Translations under genes and position numbers: made by a program
Shown here: one piece after another, positions 1 through 5,068 of the stretch
How positions within the stretch are numbered: the stretch's first letter is position 1
Layout of the letters: each line of letters opens with the position of its first letter
Source of the DNA: Anaerolineae bacterium
GTDB lineage: Bacteria; Chloroflexota; Anaerolineae; B4-G1; SLSP01
Direction of reading: 5' to 3'
NCBI GenBank assembly: GCA_021159805.1
Contig: JAGHDT010000413.1
Coordinates: 1 to 5,068, forward strand
DNA length: 5,068 nt
The notes under the pieces: generated by a model
Database searches by the model: none
What the model saw: the letters and a program-made list of their open reading frames with translations, nothing else
What the model was told of the DNA's origin: nothing

Positions 1-602
1 CGGAAGCCGTGGCCTGCCGTCGCTGTGGCATCCCGGGCGGCAGCTTCATCCGCAAGGACACTGCCGGCATCGGCACGGTGGCCGATATCGGTGTTTACGC
101 GCTGGATGAAGTGTTGCACTTGATGGGGCACCCCAAGCCGGTCGCCGTTTCGGGCATCACCAATAACCTCCTTGGCAGGACACACGAGCCCGTCGAGGGC
201 GTTTGGCACTGGGTACCGGAGGATCTGGAGGTCGAGGACTTCGGCGTTGCGAGTGTGCGGTTTGAGAACGGTGCGCTGCTGGTCTTCAAGACGTCATGGA
301 TTATGCACATGGATTCCCTGGGCGGTAACCTCCTCCTCGGTACCAAGGCCGGCATGAAAATGAACCCGCTGACACTCTTCACCCACGACTACAACCGACT
401 CGTCGATATCGCGCTTCAGCCGGGCAAGAAGGACGGTGATCTCTTTCTTGCGAAGAATATGGGTTTCGCGGAAGCGATCTGGAACGGCACGCCCTCTCCG
501 GTGCCGGCGGATGAGATGCTCATCACCAATGTGATCATTCAGGGGCTGATTGACTCAAGCAAGGCCGGGCGTGAGGTCGAGGTATCTGTCCCCGAGGTAT
601 GA
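1..602 (+). CDS. Gfo/Idh/MocA family oxidoreductase, C-terminal part (5' end outside window)
   Basis: This is the substrate-binding half of an NAD(P)-dependent sugar or sugar-alcohol dehydrogenase-like enzyme, presumed cytoplasmic. The frame is already open at the window edge (first full codon at 3). The GTG at 9 is therefore only an internal Val, and the Rossmann domain with its GxGxxG and EKP motifs lies upstream. Seen directly: the family signature DIGVYALD is encoded at 84-107, followed by VEDF at 231-242, an ENG turn and a TSW strand. All of these line up with the same elements in the complete enzyme at 3100-4200 (DIGVHALD, VEDF, ENG, TSW), so the two are paralogues of one subgroup. The residue matching the usual catalytic His is Tyr (codon 96-98), a substitution also known in glucose-fructose oxidoreductase. 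The C-terminus (REVEVSVPEV) is of normal type, so the 3' end looks intact. The next gene follows on the same strand within about 80 bp. The substrate is unknown. Confidence 0.9.
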   Translation, partial: EAVACRRCGIPGGSFIRKDTAGIGTVADIGVYALDEVLHLMGHPKPVAVSGITNNLLGRTHEPVEGVWHWVPEDLEVEDFGVASVRFENGALLVFKTSWIMHMDSLGGNLLLGTKAGMKMNPLTLFTHDYNRLVDIALQPGKKDGDLFLAKNMGFAEAIWNGTPSPVPADEMLITNVIIQGLIDSSKAGREVEVSVPEV

Positions 603-684
603 GTCTGTTGCGAGAAGTCCCTTCTCTGTTCTAGTTGTCACCTGGCTGTGTTGTGCTGTGTGCCGCTGTCCTACAGGGTGCAGG

Positions 685-1632
685 ATGGTTCCGGCCGTTG
701 CGCGTCGGGTCTTCACGGTCTATGGCTGGGGCGGCGATGAGCACGCGTGGGTGCACCAGGTCAGTTCTGAGGGTGGCGCGGGGATGGCGGCGGACTGGTC
801 GCGGAGTCTTTCTGTAATGCAACGTATGCCGGCAGCCCTGCCGGAGCGTCCTCACGCGCAGGTAGAGCCGACGCGCATGGGAGAGCGCATCGTCGCCTTT
901 GTGATGAGCGATGGCGACAACATCCAGTGGATGGGCGGCCAGTTTGTGACGTCGGAGGGCTTCTGGGCCAATCCACATCGTGGTGAGTTCGACATGACGT
1001 GGGAAATGGCACCGCTGCTTGCTGATGTCGCACCGCGTGCACTGGCGACTTTCTACCAGACCGCGAGCCACGGCGTTGGTCGCGGCCGCGGCGTCGATGA
1101 CTTCGTCACCGGTCCCAGCGGCGTGGGCTACGCCTTCCACAATTATCTCCCCGATCGGAACGCCTTCGCCAAACGGACGGCATCCGCGATGGCCGCGAGT
1201 GACCTGACTATCGCCACAATGCTCAACTCCGGCGGAGGGATGGAGCAGAGCGCCGAGCTGTTGGCGCAGCCGCAGGTGATGGGTGTGATCTATAAGGATT
1301 ATTCCCCCTACAATGCCAAAGAGGGCAGGATCTTCTGGCACGAGGGCAAGCCCTGTGTCTCGTACCGGTATCTGCTGTGGGAGCCGAAGCGTGCTAACAG
1401 CCCTGAAGGGGTCGCGGAGGCCATCGCACAACTTCCGGCCGATCCTCAGAATGACCCGGACAGTTATGCGTTGATCAACGTGCACGCCTGGTCGTTCAAG
1501 GAGATCGGCGGTCCAATGGAAGCGGTCAAGCAGACTGTCGATCTGTTGCCGCGCAAGACGCGTGTGATCACGGCGGAGGAGTTTTTCGTCCTGCTACGTG
1601 AGAACTTCGGCACCCCCGTAGTTCAAGAATGA
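685..1632 (+). CDS. GxGYxYP-family putative glycoside hydrolase, C-terminal domain only (N-terminally truncated)
   Basis: The product resembles the C-terminal domain of GxGYxYP proteins, putative glycoside hydrolases found in polysaccharide-use loci. Numbering from the ATG at 685, it contains VYGWGGDE (13-20, the usual opening of this domain), ADWSRSLSV (36-44), FVMSDGDNIQW (72-82), the signature GPSGVGYAFHNYLP (143-156), a VHAWSF strand (266-271) and ITAEEFFVLLREN near the end. In the signature, GxGYxYP reads GVGYAFH, so the final Tyr-Pro is replaced by Phe-His. At about 315 residues it is much shorter than typical members, which carry an N-terminal domain of roughly 200 residues or more. 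The upstream oxidoreductase ends at 602, leaving no room for that domain. The frame stays open back to 550, inside the previous gene, but residues before about 685 (Cys-rich, VTWLCCAVCRCP) do not resemble the family. I chose ATG 685 because a weak AGGG (675-678) lies 6 nt upstream and the homology begins just after it. No convincing signal peptide is present. It may be a non-functional remnant with an intact 3' part. Confidence 0.75.
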   Translation: MVPAVARRVFTVYGWGGDEHAWVHQVSSEGGAGMAADWSRSLSVMQRMPAALPERPHAQVEPTRMGERIVAFVMSDGDNIQWMGGQFVTSEGFWANPHRGEFDMTWEMAPLLADVAPRALATFYQTASHGVGRGRGVDDFVTGPSGVGYAFHNYLPDRNAFAKRTASAMAASDLTIATMLNSGGGMEQSAELLAQPQVMGVIYKDYSPYNAKEGRIFWHEGKPCVSYRYLLWEPKRANSPEGVAEAIAQLPADPQNDPDSYALINVHAWSFKEIGGPMEAVKQTVDLLPRKTRVITAEEFFVLLRENFGTPVVQE

Positions 1633-1671
1633 TGTTCAGTTGGTTAGTGTCCACAATTCTGTGTTCATGAC

Positions 1672-1677
1672 AAGGAG
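1672..1677 (+). promoter_or_regulatory. Shine-Dalgarno site AAGGAG
   Basis: AAGGAG ends 8 nt before the ATG at 1686, near-ideal spacing, and fixes the start of the oxidoreductase gene. The 53-bp gap from the preceding stop codon (1632) shows no clear promoter, so cotranscription with the upstream gene is likely. Confidence 0.85.
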
Positions 1678-1685
1678 ATGATACG

Positions 1686-2684
1686 ATGCTACGAGTAGCT
1701 ATGCTCAGTTTCGCTCACGTACATGCCAATATGTATGCACGTCAGGTTATTGCTCACCCAGAAGCCGAACTCACATGCATCTGGGAGGATGACGCGGCCC
1801 GCGGTAAGACTGCATCTGAGATGTTCAACGTGCCCGTCTTCGATGACCTCGATGCCGTGCTGAGTCGCGATGACGTCGACGCTGTCGTTACCAACGCGTA
1901 CACCTCTCAGCATCCGTGGATCATCAAGACGGCGCTCAAGTACGGCAAGCACGTCTTCACTGAGAAGGCGCTGACGATCGCCACCACCGACGCCGATGAG
2001 ATCGTCGATCTGGTGAACATGAGCGGCGTGAAATTCATGATCTCGCTGCCGAGCCGCACGCGTGGGGAGACCCTGTTTATGAAAGAGGTGCTCGACAAGG
2101 GCTGGCTGGGTGATATCACGATGATGCGTGCACGCGTCGCCCACAATGCCTCGCTCGACCACTGGTTCCACGGCGGCAGCGCCTGGTTCGCCGACGCTGA
2201 GCTGGCCGGCGGCGGTGCGCTCTTCGACCTCGGCTGCCATACGGTGGATGTGATGCGCTGGTTTATGGGCAAGCCCAAGAGCGTGGTCGCCAAGATCAAT
2301 ACGTTCTCCGACGCCTATCCCATCGATGACAACTCTGTGATCGTTGTGGAGTTCGAGAGCAAGGCGCTGGGTATCCTTGACACGGCCTGGGTCCAGCGAT
2401 CCGGCCCCAACACGATGGAGATTTACGGCACCAAAGGCTATATCGGGCGTGATCCCAATGGCGGGCTGTTGCTGCGCTCCACCGAGCTGGAGGTCGAGGG
2501 CGTTCAGGGCTATATCAAGCCGGCGAAGATGCCGGATAACCTACCAATGCCGATGGAGCAGTGGGTCAGCGCGATCCTGCACGGTACGGAGATGACGATC
2601 ACCGTTAAGGATGGCCGGAACCTGACCGAGATGCTTGAGCGTTCGTATCAGGCTGCTCGTGAGGGACGCGAAGTGACATTCTGA
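1686..2684 (+). CDS. Gfo/Idh/MocA family oxidoreductase, divergent SFAHVHA/EKA subgroup
   Basis: A complete 332-residue protein of normal family length, predicted to be a cytoplasmic NAD(P)-dependent dehydrogenase of sugars or sugar-like compounds. The N-terminal Rossmann domain occupies residues 1 to about 120. Where most members have GxGxxG it has MLSFAHVHANMYA (residues 6-18). The usual EKP after strand 5 reads TEKALT (92-97), keeping Glu93 and Lys94 but with Ala95 for Pro. The C-terminal alpha/beta domain has GGGALFDLGCHTVD (175-188), with Asp181 and His185 in the usual catalytic positions, and a normal C-terminus (EMLERSYQAAREGREV). A family subgroup beginning SF(W/A)HVHA with EKV or EKA is familiar to me from soil and thermophilic bacteria, so the changes look like subgroup features and not damage. 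It is not a close paralogue of the enzymes at 1-602 and 3100-4200. The start is set by a strong AAGGAG. A GC-rich hairpin lies 11 bp past the stop. The substrate is unknown. Confidence 0.93.
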   Translation: MLRVAMLSFAHVHANMYARQVIAHPEAELTCIWEDDAARGKTASEMFNVPVFDDLDAVLSRDDVDAVVTNAYTSQHPWIIKTALKYGKHVFTEKALTIATTDADEIVDLVNMSGVKFMISLPSRTRGETLFMKEVLDKGWLGDITMMRARVAHNASLDHWFHGGSAWFADAELAGGGALFDLGCHTVDVMRWFMGKPKSVVAKINTFSDAYPIDDNSVIVVEFESKALGILDTAWVQRSGPNTMEIYGTKGYIGRDPNGGLLLRSTELEVEGVQGYIKPAKMPDNLPMPMEQWVSAILHGTEMTITVKDGRNLTEMLERSYQAAREGREVTF

Positions 2685-2695
2685 CGCTTCATCGT

Positions 2696-2725
2696 GTCGG
2701 GGTGGGCGCCTGCGCCCGCCCCGAC
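2696..2725 (+). terminator. GC-rich hairpin, terminator-like without a T-run
   Basis: Arms at 2696-2708 and 2713-2725 pair over 13 positions, with one G-T wobble and a CCTG loop. It starts 11 bp after the stop codon at 2684, the expected place for a transcription end. The following bases (GGACTGGCTTG) lack a T tract, so it is not a classical intrinsic terminator. It could instead stabilise the 3' end of the transcript or act with Rho. Confidence 0.6.
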
Positions 2726-2764
2726 GGACTGGCTTGAGCTGGATACAAGACCAGAGGTTGTCTA

Positions 2765-2964
2765 GTGGGCACTCTGAAACCGACCATCGTCGGTGCCGGG
2801 GCGATCCCAGGAGCGCATCTTGAGGCGCTGTCAACGATCGTGCGAAGAAGTGCGCGGGGCAGTATAATATCCCCACACTCGTCGGAGCCTGCTTCCATCG
2901 CGTTCCAGATGGCACGAATCGCAGCCTGGCAGCGGTTGAGTTGGGAATGAATACCATGCTGTGA
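2765..2964 (+). pseudogene. Decayed Gfo/Idh/MocA oxidoreductase remnant (N-terminal Rossmann part)
   Basis: Three pieces in family order can be read. In the frame of GTG 2765, TIVGAGAIPGAHLEALSTI gives a nucleotide-binding beta-alpha unit with GxGxxx. One frame over (frame of 2881, about 2833-2880), NDRAKKCAGQYNIPTL matches the helix and strand after the second beta strand. The same frame then gives VPDGTNRSLAAVELGMNTML, matching the segment before EKP (PNCYHKPLTIAALKAGAHVL in the gene at 3100), and ends at TGA 2962-2964 just before EKP would come. Compared with the intact enzyme, about 12 residues (beta strand 2) are missing between pieces one and two, and roughly 20 between pieces two and three. 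The substrate domain is absent. AGAGG at 2753-2757, 7 nt before the GTG, may be the old ribosome binding site. This is inferred from motif reading, not from an alignment program. Confidence 0.7.
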
Positions 2965-2970
2965 TAGAAT
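2941..2970 (+). promoter_or_regulatory. Candidate sigma70-type promoter for the gene at 3100
   Basis: TTGGGA (2941-2946) and TAGAAT (2965-2970) are separated by 18 bp. They match the -35 and -10 consensus at 4 of 6 and 5 of 6 positions. Transcription would begin near 2977, leaving an untranslated leader of about 120 nt before the ATG at 3100. The site lies inside the tail of the oxidoreductase relic. It could be a chance match, although a separate promoter is expected after the hairpin at 2696. Confidence 0.4.
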
Positions 2971-2982
2971 TGTGGCACCGTG

Positions 2983-3013
2983 CTGATCAAGATGCTGTGC
3001 TGGGTCTGATCAG
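2983..3013. repeat. Paired CTGATCA / TGATCAG repeat in the leader, possible operator
   Basis: CTGATCA at 2983-2989 and its inverse TGATCAG at 3007-3013 lie just downstream of the candidate promoter. Because TGATCA is itself a palindrome, the copies also read as direct repeats (CTGATCAAGAT and CTGATCAGAT) 23 bp apart, about two helical turns. That spacing could suit a regulator binding one face of the DNA. A second short repeat, GGGATCT, occurs at 3027-3033 and 3043-3049. The repeats are short enough to arise by chance. Confidence 0.25.
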
Positions 3014-3088
3014 ATTCCGAACTTATGGGATCTGGTGCGGTTGGGATCTCAGAGATGAAGTTTTCAGGAAGAGTTTCAGTAAATCACT

Positions 3089-3094
3089 AGGAGG
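3089..3094 (+). promoter_or_regulatory. Shine-Dalgarno site AGGAGG
   Basis: A perfect AGGAGG ends 5 nt before the ATG at 3100 and decides the start of the oxidoreductase gene. Confidence 0.88.
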
Positions 3095-3099
3095 ATAGG

Positions 3100-4200
3100 A
3101 TGAGTAAGAAATTCCGCGTTGCGATTATTGGGACGGGTATGATTGGCAGCACGGCGCATGCGCCGGCGTGGTCGGCCTTGCCCGACGATGTGGAGCTCGT
3201 CGCCACAGCTGACATTTTGCCGGAGCGGGCGGAGAGTGTCGCCGCCGGGTTCGACATTCCCAACCACTATGGTGACCCGCAGAAGATGCTTGATGAAATT
3301 CAGCCGGACATTGTGTCTGTCTGTACACCCAACTGCTACCACAAGCCACTCACGATCGCCGCACTGAAGGCCGGAGCGCACGTGCTCTGTGAGAAGCCCA
3401 TTGCACCTGGCTACGCGGACGCCAAGGAGATGTATGACGTTGCCGAGTCTGTGGGGCGTGAACTCTTCATCACCCAGACTGCGCGTTTCAGCGGCGACTC
3501 CTTTGCAGCCAAGGAGTATGCATCTAAGGGTATGTTGGGCGATATGTACTACGCCGAGACCGCGACGCTTCGCCGGCGGGGCATCCCCAAGTGGGGTGTC
3601 TTCCATATGAAAGAGCACAATGCCGGTGGTCCTGTCTATGACATCGGTGTGCACGCGCTGGATATGCTGATCTGGGTGATGGGGAACCCCAAGGTCGTAG
3701 CCGTGAGCGGCCAGACGGTCCTCAAGTTCGGTAACAAGGATGAGAACCTGGCCACCTCGCTGTTCGACAGCGGCGCCGATGCGGGCCTCTTGTTCGAGCC
3801 TCGCCCCTATGACTACCACGAATTCGACGTGGAGGACTTCGCCTCCGGGTATATGCGTCTGGAAAATGGTGGCTCGTTGGTGCTGCGTACCTCTTGGGCT
3901 GCCAATGTTCAGCAGGGCGCCGGGAGCACCTTCATCTTGGGCACCGAGGGTGGCCTGATGTGGGACCCGCTACGCTACATCTCCAATCAGGGGCGCTATA
4001 TGGCGGACTCCACGCCTCACGTTCCCTCTGGTCCCGGTAAAGCTTTCGCCGGGCACTACCAGTATATGGCCCACGCTGTCCGCGTTCTGCGTGGTGAGGA
4101 AGAGAAGATCGTTAAGCGCGAAGAGGTGCTTAACGTGATCCGGGCGCTGGACGGGCTCTACGCCTCTGCCGAGGTTGGACACGAAGTTCAGATTGACTGA
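3100..4200 (+). CDS. Gfo/Idh/MocA family oxidoreductase, canonical
   Basis: A complete 366-residue enzyme with all expected family elements, predicted to be a cytoplasmic NAD(P)-dependent dehydrogenase acting on a sugar, inositol or sugar-acid type substrate. The N-terminal Rossmann domain (about 1-125) has GTGMIG at 11-16, the CTPNCYH segment at 75-81 and CEKPIAPG (97-104) with Lys99. The C-terminal substrate domain has GGPVYDIGVHALD (176-188), with Asp181 and His185 as the likely catalytic pair with Lys99. VEDF (244-247), ENG (255-257) and TSW (264-266) follow. The last three elements and the DIGV-ALD motif are shared with the truncated enzyme at 1-602, which has Tyr in place of His185, so the two are probably paralogues. 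The leader carries a candidate promoter and repeat pair, and AGGAGG fixes the start. A strong inverted repeat follows 23 bp after the stop, so it may be transcribed alone. The exact substrate cannot be named from sequence. Confidence 0.95.
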   Translation: MSKKFRVAIIGTGMIGSTAHAPAWSALPDDVELVATADILPERAESVAAGFDIPNHYGDPQKMLDEIQPDIVSVCTPNCYHKPLTIAALKAGAHVLCEKPIAPGYADAKEMYDVAESVGRELFITQTARFSGDSFAAKEYASKGMLGDMYYAETATLRRRGIPKWGVFHMKEHNAGGPVYDIGVHALDMLIWVMGNPKVVAVSGQTVLKFGNKDENLATSLFDSGADAGLLFEPRPYDYHEFDVEDFASGYMRLENGGSLVLRTSWAANVQQGAGSTFILGTEGGLMWDPLRYISNQGRYMADSTPHVPSGPGKAFAGHYQYMAHAVRVLRGEEEKIVKREEVLNVIRALDGLYASAEVGHEVQID

Positions 4201-4223
4201 ACATTAAGCAGTAGAGAATACTC

Positions 4224-4289
4224 ATCAGGGAGCAGGGCCGTTTCAGCGTTCGAACGTTTGAACGTCAAGACGTTCCCCTGCTCCCTGAT
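4224..4289. repeat. Perfect 14-bp inverted repeat enclosing five CGT-initial octamers
   Basis: The arms at 4224-4237 (ATCAGGGAGCAGGG) and 4276-4289 are perfectly complementary. The 38-bp interior contains 8-bp units in strict register: CGTTTCAG 4239-4246, CGTTCGAA 4247-4254, CGTTTGAA 4255-4262, CGTCAAGA 4263-4270 and CGTTCCCC 4271-4278, the last running into the 3' arm. The interior can fold further: GAACGT-CAAG-ACGTTC (4260-4275) is a perfect hairpin directly against the 3' arm, and CGTTCGAACG (4247-4256) is a palindrome. It sits 23 bp after the oxidoreductase stop codon and may end transcription or stabilise the mRNA. With no T-run after it and an elaborate interior, it also resembles a dispersed intergenic repeat. 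Confidence 0.8.
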
Positions 4290-4313
4290 TCCCGTCTATC
4301 AAGGGGGATAGCA

Positions 4314-4470
4314 ACGACGACAACCTATCGTGTGGGCATCGTCGGTTTTGGACATATGTATGTCAATAACGTGGTTGCCCCCAATGCGAGCCACCCACCG
4401 GTGGTGATGGCGGCGCCCTACACCCGGGAGTGGAACAAGCAACTGGCATCGTGGGAAGATCAGGCGGGCG
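4314..4470 (+). pseudogene. Gfo/Idh/MocA N-terminal fragment with apparently lost start codon
   Basis: The frame containing 4332 reads TTTYRVGIVGFGHMYVNNVV, a Rossmann beta-alpha unit with GFGHMY in the glycine-loop position. It continues through HPPVVMAAPYTREWNKQL and then loses resemblance before a stop near 4520. Only about 50 family-like residues remain, and the domain does not reach the EKP motif. A strong purine tract, AAGGGGG (4301-4307), ends 6 nt before ACG at 4314. The expected start ATG-ACG-ACA-ACC reads ACG-ACG-ACA-ACC, as if ATG had changed to ACG. GTG 4332 is a legal start but lies 24 nt from the Shine-Dalgarno and would cut off the first strand. The jump from VVMAA to PYTREWN suggests that the segment carrying the cofactor-specificity acid is deleted. 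The fragment runs directly into a different gene remnant. Confidence 0.55.
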
Positions 4471-5068
4471 TCCAGCCCGCTTCTATTACGACCTTACAGA
4501 TCGGTGGACCTTTACCTTGACAGCCATGCGACTGAGCTTCACATCGTTCATGATGCACTGCGGGACGCCCATGCGTCGAAGGAGACCGAGCTGCTGGTCA
4601 AGCACTGGCTGGCTCTTGATATGGTGCAATTGGAGCGCGTATCAGAGGCCGGCTATCTTGACGACGTGAACGTACTCCTGCTCACCTGTGGGGGACAGAC
4701 GCCGTCGTCACTCAAGATCCACGAAGCTCTGGCGGCGTGGGCACACGGGGGTCACGTCTTGATCTTCTTTGGCACCGGGGATGCCTACGACGAGGTCGCG
4801 AATGGTGGCGTCGGGATGGCATAGATTACGTGTGCCCTTGGACGCACCTTTCGGAGCTGGCGGACCTCGTGCGCTACCCGGCGGTGAGGCCTACGCTTGC
4901 GGCAAAGGGCATCTGATCGTGCCTGAATCGCTGGCTGCCTCGGCACTGAATGCCGAAGGGTCTGACGGCCAGTTACAGGGCATCTTCAATGGGTATGGCG
5001 GTGGTCCCGACATCGGGTCGGTCCGCACGGCGCCCAATGACGTTGTGGTTTTCCGCTCGGTGACAAGC
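4466..5068 (+). pseudogene. Frameshifted glycosidase-associated protein with amidotransferase-like fold (fragment, runs off window)
   Basis: Family-like sequence can be followed only by switching frame. Frame of 4472: PARFYYDL (to 4495). Frame of 4507: DLYLDSHATELHIVHDAL, then HWLALDMVQLERV, VNVLLLTCGGQTPSSLKIHE, ALAAWAHGGHVLIFFGTGD and AYDEV (to about 4797). Frame of 4800: EWWRRDGIDYVCPWTHLSEL (to about 4860). Frame of 4886: EAYACGKGHLIVPESLAASA to the window end. Together these resemble uncharacterised bacterial proteins with a glycosidase-like region followed by a class I amidotransferase-like Rossmann domain (HEALAAWV-GG-L, then YN-VREWW). I cannot give a firm family name. A 17-bp segment (4490-4506) bounded by GACCTT repeats explains the first shift: removing it gives YYDLYLDSHATELH. 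One missing base near 4797 explains the second: adding a C gives YDEVREWW. The third lies between about 4860 and 4886. The N-terminal region is absent. The largest uninterrupted piece ends at TAG 4822-4824. Sequencing error could produce some of these shifts. Confidence 0.6.

Noticed and set aside
631..1485. Long open frame on the - strand opposite the GxGYxYP gene
   Set aside because: It mirrors the codon bias of the + strand gene. Its translation is Arg/His-rich with no recognisable motif, whereas the + strand carries clear family signatures.
1689..2299. Antisense open frames over the oxidoreductase at 1686
   Set aside because: They are GC-rich shadow frames without a convincing ribosome site or family motif.
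2696..2725. Riboswitch or transposon end
   Set aside because: It is a simple GC stem with a four-base loop right after a stop codon; no matching partner repeat or target duplication is visible in the window.
2961..3095. Possible 44-residue peptide starting at GTG 2961 in the leader of the gene at 3100
   Set aside because: No Shine-Dalgarno precedes it, it overlaps the candidate -10 box, and its composition (VIELWHRADQDAVLG) resembles nothing I know.
3076..3819. Long open frame on the - strand opposite the oxidoreductase at 3100
   Set aside because: The + strand gene has a perfect Shine-Dalgarno and full family motifs; the antisense translation shows no domain.
4239..4278. CRISPR-like or tandem-repeat array
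   Set aside because: The units are only 8 bp, directly adjacent and imperfect, with no spacers and no cas gene nearby.
4314..5068. Programmed frameshifting or a novel fused enzyme
   Set aside because: Three frame changes, a lost start codon and missing domains fit decay better. No slippery heptamer followed by a stem or pseudoknot was seen at the breaks.

Overview
The window looks like a piece of a GC-rich bacterial chromosome carrying an accessory carbohydrate-catabolism locus. Every recognisable gene reads on the + strand, and strong Shine-Dalgarno sites (AAGGAG, AGGAGG) precede the two complete genes. Several members of the Gfo/Idh/MocA oxidoreductase family sit beside a GxGYxYP putative glycoside hydrolase. 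This suits free-living polysaccharide users such as Chloroflexota, Armatimonadota or the Planctomycetota/Verrucomicrobiota/Lentisphaerota groups. No ribosomal or other marker gene is present, so the taxonomic guess is weak.

Layout: (1) positions 1-602 hold the C-terminal part of a Gfo/Idh/MocA oxidoreductase whose beginning lies outside the window. (2) 685-1632 is the C-terminal domain of a GxGYxYP protein whose usual N-terminal domain is missing. (3) 1686-2684 is a complete oxidoreductase of a divergent subgroup, with SFAHVHA in place of the glycine-rich loop and EKA in place of EKP. It is followed by a strong GC-rich hairpin at 2696-2725. (4) 2765-2964 is a decayed remnant of the N-terminal Rossmann region of another Gfo/Idh/MocA gene, readable only by changing frame and with internal deletions. 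A sigma70-like promoter candidate lies at its end. (5) 3100-4200 is a complete canonical oxidoreductase (GTGMIG, EKP, DIGVHALD). (6) 4224-4289 is a perfect 14-bp inverted repeat enclosing five 8-bp units that each begin with CGT. (7) From 4314 to the window end lies broken coding sequence. First comes a short Gfo-like N-terminus with an apparent ATG-to-ACG start change. After it comes a glycosidase-associated, amidotransferase-fold-like protein whose reading frame must be switched three times.

Functionally, the intact oxidoreductases probably carry out NAD(P)-dependent oxidation or reduction of sugars, sugar acids or inositol-like substrates released by glycoside hydrolases encoded at the same locus. 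Substrates cannot be assigned from sequence alone. The most notable signal is the contrast between intact and eroded genes: two intact Gfo genes, one edge-truncated Gfo gene, two Gfo relics, one domain-deleted hydrolase and one multiply frameshifted gene in 5 kb. This suggests a locus expanded by duplication or transfer and now being lost. I see no mobile-element gene, CRISPR array, tRNA or rRNA, and no convincing evidence of a new defence or signalling system.
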